Of a DNA stretch of 64,000 nucleotides, positions 8,794 to 17,756 are shown one piece after another. This stretch comes from Chitinophagaceae bacterium (GTDB lineage Bacteria > Bacteroidota > Bacteroidia > Chitinophagales > UBA10324), in the NCBI GenBank assembly GCA_947474435.1, contig CANJII010000012.1, positions 26,451 to 90,450 on the forward strand. Reading direction: 5' to 3'. The notes beneath the pieces are model-generated. The model ran no database searches. It was not told the origin of the DNA and saw only the letters and a list, made by a program, of their open reading frames with translations. Each line of letters starts with the position of its first letter. Within the stretch, counting starts at the first letter, position 1. The position numbers and the translations under genes were made by a program.

Positions 8794-9249
8794 TTATTTC
8801 TTTTCCAGCAAGGTTAGTGTTCCGCCAGCACTTTCAATTGCAGCTTTGGCTTTTGCACTTGCTGCATTGGCAGTGATATTCAATTTAGCAGTTAACTCGC
8901 CGCGACCTAATATTTTAATCGGCTCATTGCGTTGAACATATCCTATCTCTTTCAACACCGCAAAATTCACTTCTTTTAAATTATGCTTGGTTACTAAATT
9001 CTGTAAAGCATCTAAATTAAATTCAGCGAACTCAACACGGAACGGGTTAGTGAAACCGTACTTAGGAACGCGACGCTGCAAAGGCATTTGACCACCTTCA
9101 AAACCTCTTTTATTTTTATGACCTGAGCGAGAGCCGGCACCATTCATACCTCTAGTTGAAGTACCACCGTGTCCGCTACCTTGTCCGCGACCAATACGCT
9201 TTCGATTTTTTGTTGCGCCTTCTGCAGGTTTTAATGTATGTAAATTCAT
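8794..9249 (-). CDS. rplO: 50S ribosomal protein L15
   Basis: 151 residues. The glycine/arginine-rich N-terminus with NRKRIGRGQGSGHGGTS, RSGHKNKRGFEGGQMPLQRR and PKYGF is diagnostic of bacterial L15. It binds 23S rRNA late in large-subunit assembly. It follows rpmD by 25 nt and is the last gene before an intrinsic terminator. Confidence 0.98.
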   Translation of the reverse strand: MNLHTLKPAEGATKNRKRIGRGQGSGHGGTSTRGMNGAGSRSGHKNKRGFEGGQMPLQRRVPKYGFTNPFRVEFAEFNLDALQNLVTKHNLKEVNFAVLKEIGYVQRNEPIKILGRGELTAKLNITANAASAKAKAAIESAGGTLTLLEKK

Positions 9250-9274
9250 TTTTGCGAGAATTAAACTTTAATAA

Positions 9275-9460
9275 TTATCCAGTTACTTCTTCAGTAGTCA
9301 CTAAGTGACTTACTTTACCAATCATTCCAAGAATCTGATGCGTTCCTTCTTTAATAACAGGCACATGTAGTCTTTTTATTCCAAGAGCTTTGATTGTTCT
9401 CTTCTGACGATCAGTGCGGTCAATTGCACTTTTAACCTGTGTAATTTTAATTTTTGCCAT
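9275..9460 (-). CDS. rpmD: 50S ribosomal protein L30
   Basis: 61 residues, normal length. KIKITQVKSAIDRTDRQKRTIKALG matches the L30 core (shown here in two parts: KITQVKSAIDR and QKRTIKALGI). It lies between rpsE and rplO, the conserved spc order, but is separated from rpsE by 84 nt of repeat-like AT-rich spacer. Confidence 0.96.
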   Translation of the reverse strand: MAKIKITQVKSAIDRTDRQKRTIKALGIKRLHVPVIKEGTHQILGMIGKVSHLVTTEEVTG

Positions 9461-9505
9461 TTTCTATTTCTTTAAAATTCTTTTTTCAATAACTTCAGAA
9501 ATTGA

Positions 9506-9541
9506 TTATCAAATTTCCAAATCATCAAATTATCAAATCGT
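9506..9541. repeat. Short irregular repeat (ATCAAAT units) between rpsE and rpmD
   Basis: ATCAAAT occurs three times (about 9508, 9524 and 9532) in an AT-rich spacer, with a related unit TTCCAAAT between. The 84-nt gap is wide for neighbouring ribosomal genes and holds no other visible signal. Confidence 0.45.
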
Positions 9542-9544
9542 TTT

Positions 9545-10063
9545 TTATCCGTTAAATACTTTTTTCAAAGTGATGCCACGAGTCATTGCAACTGAAACAG
9601 GATCACGCAAATCAGTTAATGCTTTTATGGTTGCCTTAACAACATTGTGCGGGTTTGATGAACCCAATGATTTTGCCAACACATCCGTAACACCTGCACT
9701 CTCCAACACTGCACGCATTGCTCCGCCTGCAATTACACCGGTACCATGAGAAGCCGGTTTTACCCAAACTTTAGATGCTCCGTATTTTGAAATCTGTTCG
9801 TGAGGAATAGTGCCTTTCAGAATAGGAACTTTAACGAGGTTCTTTTTTGCATCGTCAATTCCTTTAGTGATTGCTTCCTGTACTTCACGCGCTTTACCCA
9901 AACCGTGACCTACAATTCCGTTTGAATCTCCAACTACTACGAGCGCAGAGAAACTGAATGTACGACCACCCTTTGTTGTTTTAGTAACACGGTTAATGCT
10001 TACTACCTTTTCTTTTAAATCGAGTTCGCTTGCTTTAACCCGTTGTATTGTTGCTTGAGACAT
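9545..10063 (-). CDS. rpsE: 30S ribosomal protein S5
   Basis: 172 residues. The dsRNA-binding-like N-domain is recognised by [19 protein letters not shown] and [24 protein letters not shown], the [15 protein letters not shown] loop and the C-terminal [11 protein letters not shown] complete the S5 family pattern. It takes part in decoding fidelity in the small subunit. It follows rplR by 29 nt. Confidence 0.98.
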   Translation of the reverse strand: MSQATIQRVKASELDLKEKVVSINRVTKTTKGGRTFSFSALVVVGDSNGIVGHGLGKAREVQEAITKGIDDAKKNLVKVPILKGTIPHEQISKYGASKVWVKPASHGTGVIAGGAMRAVLESAGVTDVLAKSLGSSNPHNVVKATIKALTDLRDPVSVAMTRGITLKKVFNG

Positions 10064-10092
10064 TTTTATTTATGCTATAATGTTGTTCAAAT

Positions 10093-10440
10093 CTAAAATT
10101 GTAATCCACCTTCTCTTGCGCCTTCAGCTATTGCCTGAATGCGACCATGATAAAGAAAACCACCACGATCAAAAACTGCGGTTGTAATTCCTTTGTCGGC
10201 AGCCATTTTCGCTAAAGCAACACCAACCTGCTTTGATTTTTCAATCTTGGTTCCTTTTAAATCTTTCAAGTCGCGTGATGAAGCGGCTAACAAAGTATGA
10301 CCTGCTTCGTCGTTAATTAATTGTGCATAGATTTCGCTGTTGCTGCGATACACACTGATGCGCGGACGCTCGGCAGTACCTGAAATTTTCTTGCGAATTC
10401 TCTTGTGAATTTTAAAGCGGCTTATTGATTTTGCTGACAT
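10093..10440 (-). CDS. rplR: 50S ribosomal protein L18
   Basis: 115 residues from the ATG at 10440 ([18 protein letters not shown]). The frame stays open for 51 more codons upstream, but that part lies inside rplF and has no L18 similarity, so 10440 is the real start. [18 protein letters not shown] and [18 protein letters not shown] are the typical 5S-rRNA-binding L18 signatures. Confidence 0.97.
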   Translation of the reverse strand: MSAKSISRFKIHKRIRKKISGTAERPRISVYRSNSEIYAQLINDEAGHTLLAASSRDLKDLKGTKIEKSKQVGVALAKMAADKGITTAVFDRGGFLYHGRIQAIAEGAREGGLQF

Positions 10441-10468
10441 CTTATTTATTGTTCTTTTCTTAAAAAAT

Positions 10469-11029
10469 TTATTTAGCGCTCGCAGCAGACTTACCTGCTT
10501 TGCGACGAAGAATTTCAGTAGTGTACTTGATACCTTTTCCTTTGTAAGGCTCAGGGCGACGAACTTCGCGAATCTTTGCAGCCATTTGTCCAAGTAATTG
10601 TTTGTCGGCTGAATCCATTGTTATCATCGGGTTCTGTCCTTTCAATTGTTCTGCAGAAATTTTAATTTCTTTCGGAACCATGAATAAAACCGGGTGAGAG
10701 AAACCCACACTCAATTCCAACATCTGACCGGTTACTGTTGCACGAAATCCCACACCCACCAATTCCAGTTTCTTCTGATATCCTGTAGCAACACCATTCA
10801 CCATGTTATTTAACAATGCACGATACAAACCATGCATGGCTTTGTGACGCTTCTGTTCAGTGGGGCGACTGAGAATAATGTTTTCTCCTTCAACCTTCAC
10901 TGTAATATCCACATCAACCTTTTGCTTTAATTCGCCTTTAGGTCCTTTCACAGTTACCATGTTGTTTTCAGCAACATTTACTGTAACACCTTTCAGTAAG
11001 GCAACGGGCATTTTTCCAATCCGTGACAT
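10469..11029 (-). CDS. rplF: 50S ribosomal protein L6
   Basis: 186 residues with two L6 repeats. The N-terminus [15 protein letters not shown] and the C-terminal [21 protein letters not shown] signature are diagnostic. It binds 23S rRNA near the factor-binding site. It is 24 nt downstream of rpsH. Confidence 0.98.
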   Translation of the reverse strand: MSRIGKMPVALLKGVTVNVAENNMVTVKGPKGELKQKVDVDITVKVEGENIILSRPTEQKRHKAMHGLYRALLNNMVNGVATGYQKKLELVGVGFRATVTGQMLELSVGFSHPVLFMVPKEIKISAEQLKGQNPMITMDSADKQLLGQMAAKIREVRRPEPYKGKGIKYTTEILRRKAGKSAASAK

Positions 11030-11053
11030 ATTCTATGCTTTCTCTTTACTCGA

Positions 11054-11455
11054 TTAATTAACTTTAAATAAAATTTCACCACCAACTTTCTGAGCACGGG
11101 CTTCTTTCTCGGTCATTACTCCCTTTGGTGTGCTAACCACTACTATTCCCAAACCATTTAAGGTGCGTGGCAACATATCGCTTGATGAATACTTACGCAA
11201 TCCCGGACGGCTTACTCTCCATATTTTGCGGATAGCAGGAAGGCGCGTTTCAGGATTGTATTTTAATGCAATCATAATTGTGCCTTGCGGACCCTTTGCA
11301 TCATCGAATTTATACTTGAGAATGTATCCTTTTTCGTAAAGAATTTCAGTAATCCTCTTCTTTAAATTCGAAGCCGGAATTTCTACAATTCGGTGGTTCG
11401 CATGCTGCGCATTACGCACGCGTGTGAGGTAGTCGGCTATCGGATCTGTTACCAT
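11054..11455 (-). CDS. rpsH: 30S ribosomal protein S8
   Basis: 133 residues. MVTDPIADYLTRVRNAQ at the N-terminus, and VSRPGLRKYSSSDMLPRTLNGLGI with a C-terminal GGEILFKVN, are diagnostic of S8. In E. coli S8 represses its own operon by binding the rplE leader. Here it is the first gene of the transcript: rpsN, rplE, rplX and rplN, normally upstream, are absent, and a promoter lies directly in front. Confidence 0.98.
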   Translation of the reverse strand: MVTDPIADYLTRVRNAQHANHRIVEIPASNLKKRITEILYEKGYILKYKFDDAKGPQGTIMIALKYNPETRLPAIRKIWRVSRPGLRKYSSSDMLPRTLNGLGIVVVSTPKGVMTEKEARAQKVGGEILFKVN

Positions 11456-11486
11456 AAATAGGAAATCGTTATTTTTTTTGGGATGG

Positions 11487-11516
11487 CAAAGGTAAACATC
11501 TGATTCACTTTACCAA
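11487..11516 (-). promoter_or_regulatory. Promoter of the rpsH ribosomal operon
   Basis: On the minus strand TTG (11516-11514) is followed after 19 nt by TACCTTTG (11494-11487), a full match to the Bacteroidota consensus TTG-N19-TAnnTTTG. The start site would be near 11481, about 26 nt before the rpsH ATG. The same spacing is found at the secY promoter. Confidence 0.8.
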
Positions 11517-11861
11517 GTGGCTGATAAATATTGTTAGATAAAGCAATTGCTCCCTTAAAATTAGCAATAAAAAAATGTCCATTTCATTGAGTCAATTTTA
11601 TTTTTCCATTCATTATTTCCTGAATAGACAATTGATTTATATAAAAAATTCAATCGATTGTAAAATAATACTTCATTGGTTGTTTTAGTATCGATAATTT
11701 TTAATATGCTAACCATCTGAATTCGAATTAGTAAATATTATCTGGTTTTATCAATAAAAATTATTGTTTTTTATCCAATAAGAAGCATTTCAGAACTTTT
11801 GTTATACCGTAACCTCAATAAACTTTCGTAAGAGATATATTATGGAAATTAAAAATACTGC
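11517..11861. other. AT-rich intergenic region upstream of the rpsH promoter
   Basis: These ~345 nt between the PQQ-type dehydrogenase gene and the ribosomal promoter are very AT-rich, with A and T runs but no convincing gene, RNA or clear hairpin. No remnant of rpsN or rplE is recognisable. Confidence 0.5.
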
Positions 11862-13052
11862 CTATTCAAAATTGATTCTATAAAGTTTTCCTGCTTTGGT
11901 TGGACCAAGGGCTGTTTGTCCGCAAACATATAATTCACCTGCTTCGTCTTCACCAAAACTATTGAGGTAGAATTCTCCTTTCGGGCTAATCACACTTAAT
12001 TGTCTGCGTTCCCAGGTAGTGGAACCTGCAGGTTGTAAGAGCATAAAGAAAGGCCCGGTCCAATCGCCGAAAATATACTTGCCTTGCATATCGGCATACT
12101 TAGTACCTCGATAAACATAACCACCAATCACACATTTACCTATGGAATGATTGTATTCATCAATGGGCATTTCTAAACCTGTCATAACACAATTTTCAGT
12201 TGGATTAAAACAATGTTTGCCTTCCATTGTTTTCCATCCATAATTTTTTCCTTTTTCAATGATGTCAATTTCTTCATATTCATTCTGACCAACATCTGCA
12301 CAAAATAGATGGCCGGTTTTTCTGTCGAACGAAAAGCGCCACGGATTGCGCAAACCATAGCACCATATTTCATCGCTGCCACCTTTGTTTACGAAAGGAT
12401 TATCAGCAGGGATTACATATCCACTTGCAGCATTTACATCTATCCGCAAAATTTTTCCAAGCAAAGTGTTTGTGTTTTGCCCGTTGCCAATAGTGCCGTG
12501 TTTATCTCCTGCACCACCACCATCTCCGGTACCAATGTATAGGTATCCATCCTTTCCGAAAGCCAATTGTCCACCATTGTGATTTGATTCAGGTTCGTTA
12601 ATTTTCAGAATAATTTTTTCTGTTGTGCTTGCCACATCGGGATTTGATGAAACTGAGTATTCGGCAACCACGCTGGTGTTGTCCATTCCTTTTAATGTGG
12701 CAGGTGCAGAATAATAGATGAAGAATTTTCCATTTGTTTTGTATTGCGGATGAAAAGCCAGACCGAGCAACCCTTTTTCGGAATAAATGGCAAATAATTT
12801 ATCGAGTTTGGCTGTTACATCAATAAATGGCACAGGTAAGAGAGAACCATTCTTTATTATTCGAACAGTTCCGCTTTGTTCGATCACGAACAAACGATTG
12901 CTTCCATCGTTTGCATTCACCGCACCAATAGGGGCTTCAAGTTCAGAACATATTTCAACCAAAGAAATACTATAGGCAATTGGCTTTTCTTTTTTCACTT
13001 CTGAACCGGCGCATGCAAGAAAAAGTAATATGGAGAGCGAAATTATTTTCAT
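11862..13052 (-). CDS. PQQ-dependent sugar dehydrogenase (glucose/sorbosone dehydrogenase family), lipoprotein
   Basis: 396 residues. The N-terminus KIISLSILLFLACAGSE is a lipoprotein-type signal with Cys in a relaxed lipobox. The rest is a six-bladed beta-propeller of the GSDH/YliI family: GLLGLAFHPQY, NHNGGQLAFGKDGYLYIGTGDG (family His and Ca2+/PQQ-binding loop), YGLRNPWRFSFDRKTG and GGYVYRGTKY. It probably oxidises aldose sugars in the periplasm with PQQ. No PQQ biosynthesis genes are in view; the PqqD-like protein at 3560 belongs to a different context. Confidence 0.85.
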   Translation of the reverse strand: MKIISLSILLFLACAGSEVKKEKPIAYSISLVEICSELEAPIGAVNANDGSNRLFVIEQSGTVRIIKNGSLLPVPFIDVTAKLDKLFAIYSEKGLLGLAFHPQYKTNGKFFIYYSAPATLKGMDNTSVVAEYSVSSNPDVASTTEKIILKINEPESNHNGGQLAFGKDGYLYIGTGDGGGAGDKHGTIGNGQNTNTLLGKILRIDVNAASGYVIPADNPFVNKGGSDEIWCYGLRNPWRFSFDRKTGHLFCADVGQNEYEEIDIIEKGKNYGWKTMEGKHCFNPTENCVMTGLEMPIDEYNHSIGKCVIGGYVYRGTKYADMQGKYIFGDWTGPFFMLLQPAGSTTWERRQLSVISPKGEFYLNSFGEDEAGELYVCGQTALGPTKAGKLYRINFE

Positions 13053-13153
13053 AATGAGTGAATTAAGGAATGAATCAAAGTTAAATAAAGGAAGAATTAC
13101 GATACTCTTTGTGATTAATTATTTTAGCCGGCTCAAAATAAAAATTATCACTC

Positions 13154-14125
13154 ATGAAAGGTCCAGTCTCACAATTTATCACACATCACTACAGGCATTT
13201 TAATTCCGCAGCATTGATTGATGCAGCAAAAGGATACGAAGCACATTTAACTGCAGGTGGAAAAATGATGGTGACACTTGCCGGAGCCATGAGCACCGCC
13301 GAATTAGGAATTTCGTTTGCCGAAATGATTCGTCAGGGAAAGGTTGATATTATTTCGTGCACAGGTGCAAATCTGGAAGAAGACATAATGAATCTCGTAG
13401 CACACTCACATTACAAGCGTGTGCCGAATTATCGCGAGTTAACTCCGCAAGATGAATGGGATTTATTGGAGAATCATTACAATCGTGTAACTGATACTTG
13501 TATTCCGGAAGAAGAAGCTTTTCGCCGGTTGCAAAAACACATTCATAAAGTATGGAAAGATGCAGAGACAAATGGCGAACGATATTTTCCGCACGAGTAC
13601 ATGTACAAAATTTTGCTGAGTGGTGAGTTGGAGCAGTATTACGAAATTGATCCGAAGGATTCATGGATGCTTGCAGCTGCACAAAAAAATATCCCCATCA
13701 TTGTACCCGGTTGGGAAGATTCTACCATGGGAAATATTTTTGCTTCGTATTGTATAAAGGGCGAACTGAAACCTTTCACCATGAAATCAGGAATTGAATA
13801 CATGGTATGGCTAACCGAGTGGTATAGAAATAATTCATCGGGCAAGGGTGTAGGATTTTTTCAAATAGGTGGAGGTATTGCAGGTGATTTCCCGATTTGT
13901 GTTGTGCCGATGATGTATCAGGATTTAGAGTGGCACGATGTTCCGTTCTGGAGTTATTTCTGCCAGATCAGTGATTCAACAACTTCGTACGGTTCTTATA
14001 GTGGTGCAGTTCCTAATGAAAAAATAACCTGGGGAAAACTCGATATCAATACACCGAAGTTTATTGTGGAGAGCGATGCTACCATAGTTGCTCCGCTGAT
14101 ATTTGCTTATATACTTGGGTGGTGA
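13154..14125 (+). CDS. Deoxyhypusine synthase-like protein (possible homospermidine synthase)
   Basis: 323 residues aligned by eye to the DHS family: GGKMMVTLAGAMSTAELG (NAD-binding region), ISCTGANLEEDI, PIIVPGWEDSTMGN and the catalytic block SGAVPNEKITWGKLD, where Lys corresponds to the enzyme-intermediate lysine of eukaryotic DHS (AVSWGK). Bacteria lack eIF5A, so hypusine formation is not expected. Bacterial members of this family have been linked to spermidine-dependent formation of homospermidine or related polyamines. It stands alone, with no polyamine gene adjacent. Confidence 0.85.
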   Translation: MKGPVSQFITHHYRHFNSAALIDAAKGYEAHLTAGGKMMVTLAGAMSTAELGISFAEMIRQGKVDIISCTGANLEEDIMNLVAHSHYKRVPNYRELTPQDEWDLLENHYNRVTDTCIPEEEAFRRLQKHIHKVWKDAETNGERYFPHEYMYKILLSGELEQYYEIDPKDSWMLAAAQKNIPIIVPGWEDSTMGNIFASYCIKGELKPFTMKSGIEYMVWLTEWYRNNSSGKGVGFFQIGGGIAGDFPICVVPMMYQDLEWHDVPFWSYFCQISDSTTSYGSYSGAVPNEKITWGKLDINTPKFIVESDATIVAPLIFAYILGW

Positions 14126-14141
14126 GGGTGGTGAGGATGGT

Positions 14142-14190
14142 GAATGGTCAATGGTCAATGGTCAATGGTCAATGGTGAATAGTCAATGTT
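14142..14190. repeat. Heptamer tandem repeat (CAATGGT)n
   Basis: Seven consecutive 7-nt units occur: GAATGGT, four CAATGGT, GAATAGT and CAATGTT. They begin 16 nt after the DHS-like stop codon. The reverse complement (ACCATTG) matches the heptads at 61303-61330, so both belong to one repeat family in opposite orientation. Confidence 0.85.
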
Positions 14191-14365
14191 CAAGCTTATA
14201 AGATTGTATGAAATAAGTTTGAACACTACTGACTTTCAAGTCTGACACCGTGGATTATCCATTCGCAGGTTTCACTTGGTGTAAACCACATTAGAAGAAA
14301 TATTAGCCAATACTGATTTGATAAATTTTTCAATTGGTAAAAAGTCTGCTGTTACATTTGAATCC

Positions 14366-16048
14366 ATGAAAATCGTTTTCAGAAACACTATACTCTTCCT
14401 CCTATTTACTACCAGTTCATCAATTACATTTTCACAAAATTTAAAATTTTCGTTTGCTGATTCGCTTCGCGGCAGTCTTCGACCACAGCGCACCTGTTAC
14501 GATGTTTATTACTATGATTTATTTGTTCGGGTAAATGTTTTGAAAAAAAGTATTGATGGTTACAACAATATCTATTTTCATACAATCGAAAAATTCACTG
14601 AACTGCAAATTGATTTATTCAATAACTTAAGCATTACAAAAATTTTATTTCGTGGTGAAGAATTAAAATACAAACGGGTAGCCGATGCGGTATTTATCAC
14701 TTTTCCAATAGAACAACAAGTGGGCGATACCGGAAAATTATTTATCGCTTACAAGGGAATTCCAATCAGCGCCAAAAATGCGCCATGGGATGGTGGCTTT
14801 GTTTGGAAGAAAGATGCCAACGGAAAAGATTGGGTTGGTGTGGCATGCGAAGGAACCGGAGCAAGTTTATGGTGGCCCAACAAAGATTACCTCGGCGATG
14901 AACCCGACAGCATGAAAATTACTTTCAATTCACCTTCAGGATTAACCTGTGTCAGCAATGGAAGATTGATCAATCATTTTGATATTCCCGACCACACAAC
15001 CAATTGGATATGGAAAGTGAGTTATCCCATCAACAATTATAATGTCACTCTTAATTTAGCTGATTATGCATTAGTGACTGATACTTTCGTTCGAAGCAAT
15101 AATTCGAAGCTGAGCTTAGATTATTATGTATTGAAAGAAAATGAATGGAAAGCAAAACAACATTTTCAGCAAGTGAAAACCATGATGGCTTGTTATGAAA
15201 AAGTATTTGGCGAATATCCGTTCAGCCGCGATGGATATAAATTAGTGGAAAGTTTTTATTGGGGAATGGAACACCAGACCGCAGTTGCGTATGGTAATCA
15301 ATATGTAAATAATAAGTGGGGATTTGATTTTATAATCATTCACGAAACGGCGCATGAATGGTGGGGCAATAATGTAAGTTGTCAGGATTTAGCCGATATG
15401 TGGATTCACGAATCGTTTGCCACTTATGCTGAAGCGTTGTATGAAGAATGTACAAGAGGTTATGATACTTCAGTTGCCTACCTCATGAATCAGAAATGGA
15501 ACATTGAAGACAAGCAGCCCATTGTTGGACCATATGGCGTAAACTATGAACATGGCGATAACGATCAGTATAATAAAGGCGCTTGGATGATTCACACATT
15601 CAGAAACATGTTGTCCAATGATGATTTATTTTTTTCAATACTGAAAGGAATTCAAACACAATTTGGTTTAAAGTGTATCACTTCAGATCAATTGGTTCAA
15701 TATATTAATGAGCAAAGCAACTGTGATTATACTTGGTTCTTCCATCAGTATTTAAACTACTCAACGGCTCCGGTTTTTACATATAGTTTAAAACAGAAGG
15801 GGAAAAATTCAGAGTTGTATTACAAATGGAAATCAGATGTACAGGAGTTCCGGGTACCAATTAAAGTGGTTGCATCTGTTACCGGAGAATATGCTGCGAG
15901 AAAAGAATCATACCTGAAAATAATTCCGGATACTGCATGGCAAAAAACAGTAATCAAGAATTTAAAAGTAAAAGATTTTGCAGTTGATCAAACAAGTGTT
16001 TATTGCAAAACAGAATTCATTAAAAAATTAAAGGGAATTAAATTATAA
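14366..16048 (+). CDS. M1 family metallo-aminopeptidase, secreted
   Basis: 560 residues from the ATG at 14366, chosen because it begins a clean signal peptide (KIVFRNTILFLLFTTSSSITFSQ); the frame is open to an ATG at 14318, but that extension would bury the signal. Zinc site HETAHEWW plus the downstream Glu in WIHESFATYAE fits HExxH-x18-E. The exopeptidase motif reads WGMEHQ rather than GxMEN. An N-terminal beta-domain precedes the catalytic domain. The full ERAP-like C-terminal domain is absent, as in short Bacteroidota M1 enzymes. Likely role: peptide degradation in the periplasm or at the surface. Confidence 0.9.
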   Translation: MKIVFRNTILFLLFTTSSSITFSQNLKFSFADSLRGSLRPQRTCYDVYYYDLFVRVNVLKKSIDGYNNIYFHTIEKFTELQIDLFNNLSITKILFRGEELKYKRVADAVFITFPIEQQVGDTGKLFIAYKGIPISAKNAPWDGGFVWKKDANGKDWVGVACEGTGASLWWPNKDYLGDEPDSMKITFNSPSGLTCVSNGRLINHFDIPDHTTNWIWKVSYPINNYNVTLNLADYALVTDTFVRSNNSKLSLDYYVLKENEWKAKQHFQQVKTMMACYEKVFGEYPFSRDGYKLVESFYWGMEHQTAVAYGNQYVNNKWGFDFIIIHETAHEWWGNNVSCQDLADMWIHESFATYAEALYEECTRGYDTSVAYLMNQKWNIEDKQPIVGPYGVNYEHGDNDQYNKGAWMIHTFRNMLSNDDLFFSILKGIQTQFGLKCITSDQLVQYINEQSNCDYTWFFHQYLNYSTAPVFTYSLKQKGKNSELYYKWKSDVQEFRVPIKVVASVTGEYAARKESYLKIIPDTAWQKTVIKNLKVKDFAVDQTSVYCKTEFIKKLKGIKL

Positions 16049-16064
16049 ACTTAAATTCAGAATT

Positions 16065-16751
16065 TTGAGATTCATCAGGCCGCGAAACCGTATTTATATT
16101 CCCATTCTTATTGCAACCAATTTTCTTCCGCTCTATTTTTATGCAACCGGAGGTTGGACGGTATTCATGTTTTTTTATCTGTACTGGTTAGAAACAGGAA
16201 TTCTTTCATTTTATACTTCACTGAAAATAATATCAGCAACAGGTTATATTGAAAATGAAGTAGCACCTTCAATGTTTAAGAAGGTAGTGACCGGAATAAA
16301 ATTTTTCATTGCACGCTTTTTATTACTATGCTTTTACCTTTTGTTTTTAGTTGTGTTTATTGGTTTCATGGGTGAAGATAAAGATGCCATGCTCAAATCA
16401 ATATTGGCGGTTGTGTTTCGCGACCAGAACTTCAACATTGCTATTACTGGTTTTATACTCAGTCATGGATTTGATTTTTTGTTCAATTATCTTTTAACCA
16501 ATCAGAATAAAACAACCAGAGCCGATGCATACACTTTATTTTTCGATGCACGGATAATTGTTATTCATGTATCAATTGTTCTGAGTGCTTTTGCTATTAC
16601 CTGGTCGCCCGAAAATCAAATTGCAGGACATTCAGTTGGTTCATACTTAGCCCTTACAATTTTTATTGTGATAAAAACGATGGTTGATGTTTTTCATATG
16701 GTATCACAAAACAATAAGCCATTGGATATACACATTCACAATAAATATTAA
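16065..16751 (+). CDS. Integral membrane protein, DUF6498-like
   Basis: 228 residues starting with TTG; no in-frame ATG lies before the conserved first membrane segment. About six hydrophobic segments are seen, with FMFFYLYWLETGILSFYTS in the second, a pattern of DUF6498-like proteins. There is a long cytoplasmic or periplasmic loop around residues 65-85 and a short tail with HIHNKY. Function unknown. It follows the M1 peptidase by 16 nt and may share its transcript. Confidence 0.6.
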   Translation: MRFIRPRNRIYIPILIATNFLPLYFYATGGWTVFMFFYLYWLETGILSFYTSLKIISATGYIENEVAPSMFKKVVTGIKFFIARFLLLCFYLLFLVVFIGFMGEDKDAMLKSILAVVFRDQNFNIAITGFILSHGFDFLFNYLLTNQNKTTRADAYTLFFDARIIVIHVSIVLSAFAITWSPENQIAGHSVGSYLALTIFIVIKTMVDVFHMVSQNNKPLDIHIHNKY

Positions 16752-16791
16752 TTAGTCAACAGAAAATTCTTACTCTTGATTTTAAAACTTC

Positions 16792-16838
16792 AATCATAAA
16801 TCAAAAACATTCTCAAATCATAAATCAAAAATCAAATT
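16792..16838. repeat. Direct repeat AATCATAAATCAAAAA upstream of fabD
   Basis: The unit AATCATAAATCAAAAA occurs twice in the short spacer before fabD, followed by a third partial copy. It is AT-rich low-complexity sequence resembling other spacers in the window. Confidence 0.5.
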
Positions 16839-16839
16839 C

Positions 16840-17718
16840 ATGAGAGCCTACTTATTTCCCGGTCAGGGAGCGCAATTTGTCGGAATGGGAAAAGACCTGT
16901 ACGATAATAATTCGTTAGCAAAAGAATATTTTGAAAAAGCCAATGACATTCTCGGCTTCCGCATTACAGATTTAATGTTCAATGGAACCGATGAAGATTT
17001 GAAACAAACAAAAGTTACACAGCCCGCAATTTTTTTACATTCAGTAATTAAAGCTTTTACTCTTGGTGAAAGTTTTAAACCCGATATGGTTGCGGGGCAT
17101 TCGCTTGGCGAATTCTCAGCACTAGTTGCAAACAAAGCTTTAACCTATGAAGATGGTTTGCAATTGGTTTCAAGACGAGCACTTGCTATGCAAAAAGCCT
17201 GTGAATTAAATCCATCAACAATGGCTGCGGTTCTTGGCTTAGATGATGCGAAGGTGGAAGAAATTTGTTCTTCGATTACCGAACACATTGTTGTTGCTGC
17301 CAATTACAATTGCCCCGGTCAATTGGTAATAAGCGGAAGTATTGAAGGAATAAATGTGGCGTGCGAAAAATTAAAAGCTGCAGGAGCAAAGCGCGCGCTT
17401 GTTTTGCAGGTAGGTGGAGCATTTCATTCGGCTTTAATGGAACCAGCAAAAAAAGAACTGGAAGAAGCAATTAATGCCACGCACTTTTCGAACCCCATTT
17501 GTCCGGTTTATCAAAATGTAAATGCAAAAGCTGTTTCAGATGCAACAGAAATTAAAATAAATCTTATTGCACAACTCACTTCCCCGGTTCGATGGACTCA
17601 AATTGTTCAAAACATGATTGCTGATGGTGTTACCGAATTCTTTGAATGTGGTCCCGGAAATGTATTACAGGGATTAGTGAAAAAAATTAATCGTGAAGCA
17701 ATTACACAATCTGTTTAA
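16840..17718 (+). CDS. fabD: Malonyl-CoA:ACP transacylase
   Basis: 292 residues, standard FabD length. FPGQGAQ at residues 6-12, the nucleophile elbow GHSLGEFSAL (Ser ~88) and the catalytic His in GGAFHSALM (~198) are present, plus the C-terminal FECGPGNVLQGL. It transfers malonyl from CoA to acyl carrier protein for fatty-acid synthesis. No other fab gene is adjacent; ung follows after 38 nt on the same strand. Confidence 0.97.
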   Translation: MRAYLFPGQGAQFVGMGKDLYDNNSLAKEYFEKANDILGFRITDLMFNGTDEDLKQTKVTQPAIFLHSVIKAFTLGESFKPDMVAGHSLGEFSALVANKALTYEDGLQLVSRRALAMQKACELNPSTMAAVLGLDDAKVEEICSSITEHIVVAANYNCPGQLVISGSIEGINVACEKLKAAGAKRALVLQVGGAFHSALMEPAKKELEEAINATHFSNPICPVYQNVNAKAVSDATEIKINLIAQLTSPVRWTQIVQNMIADGVTEFFECGPGNVLQGLVKKINREAITQSV

Positions 17719-17756
17719 GTACAATTTTTTCAAGGAACTATTTATCTATCTGAAAG

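Noticed and set aside
10441..10593. N-terminal extension of L18
   Set aside because: It lies inside rplF in another frame and lacks L18 features; the ATG at 10440 gives the normal length.
11517..11861. Degraded rpsN or rplE upstream of rpsH
   Set aside because: No frame resembles S14 or L5 in either strand.
14142..14190. CRISPR-like array
   Set aside because: Units are 7 nt with no spacers, so it is a simple tandem repeat.
14318..14365. Upstream start of the M1 peptidase
   Set aside because: It would put 16 residues before a clear signal peptide.
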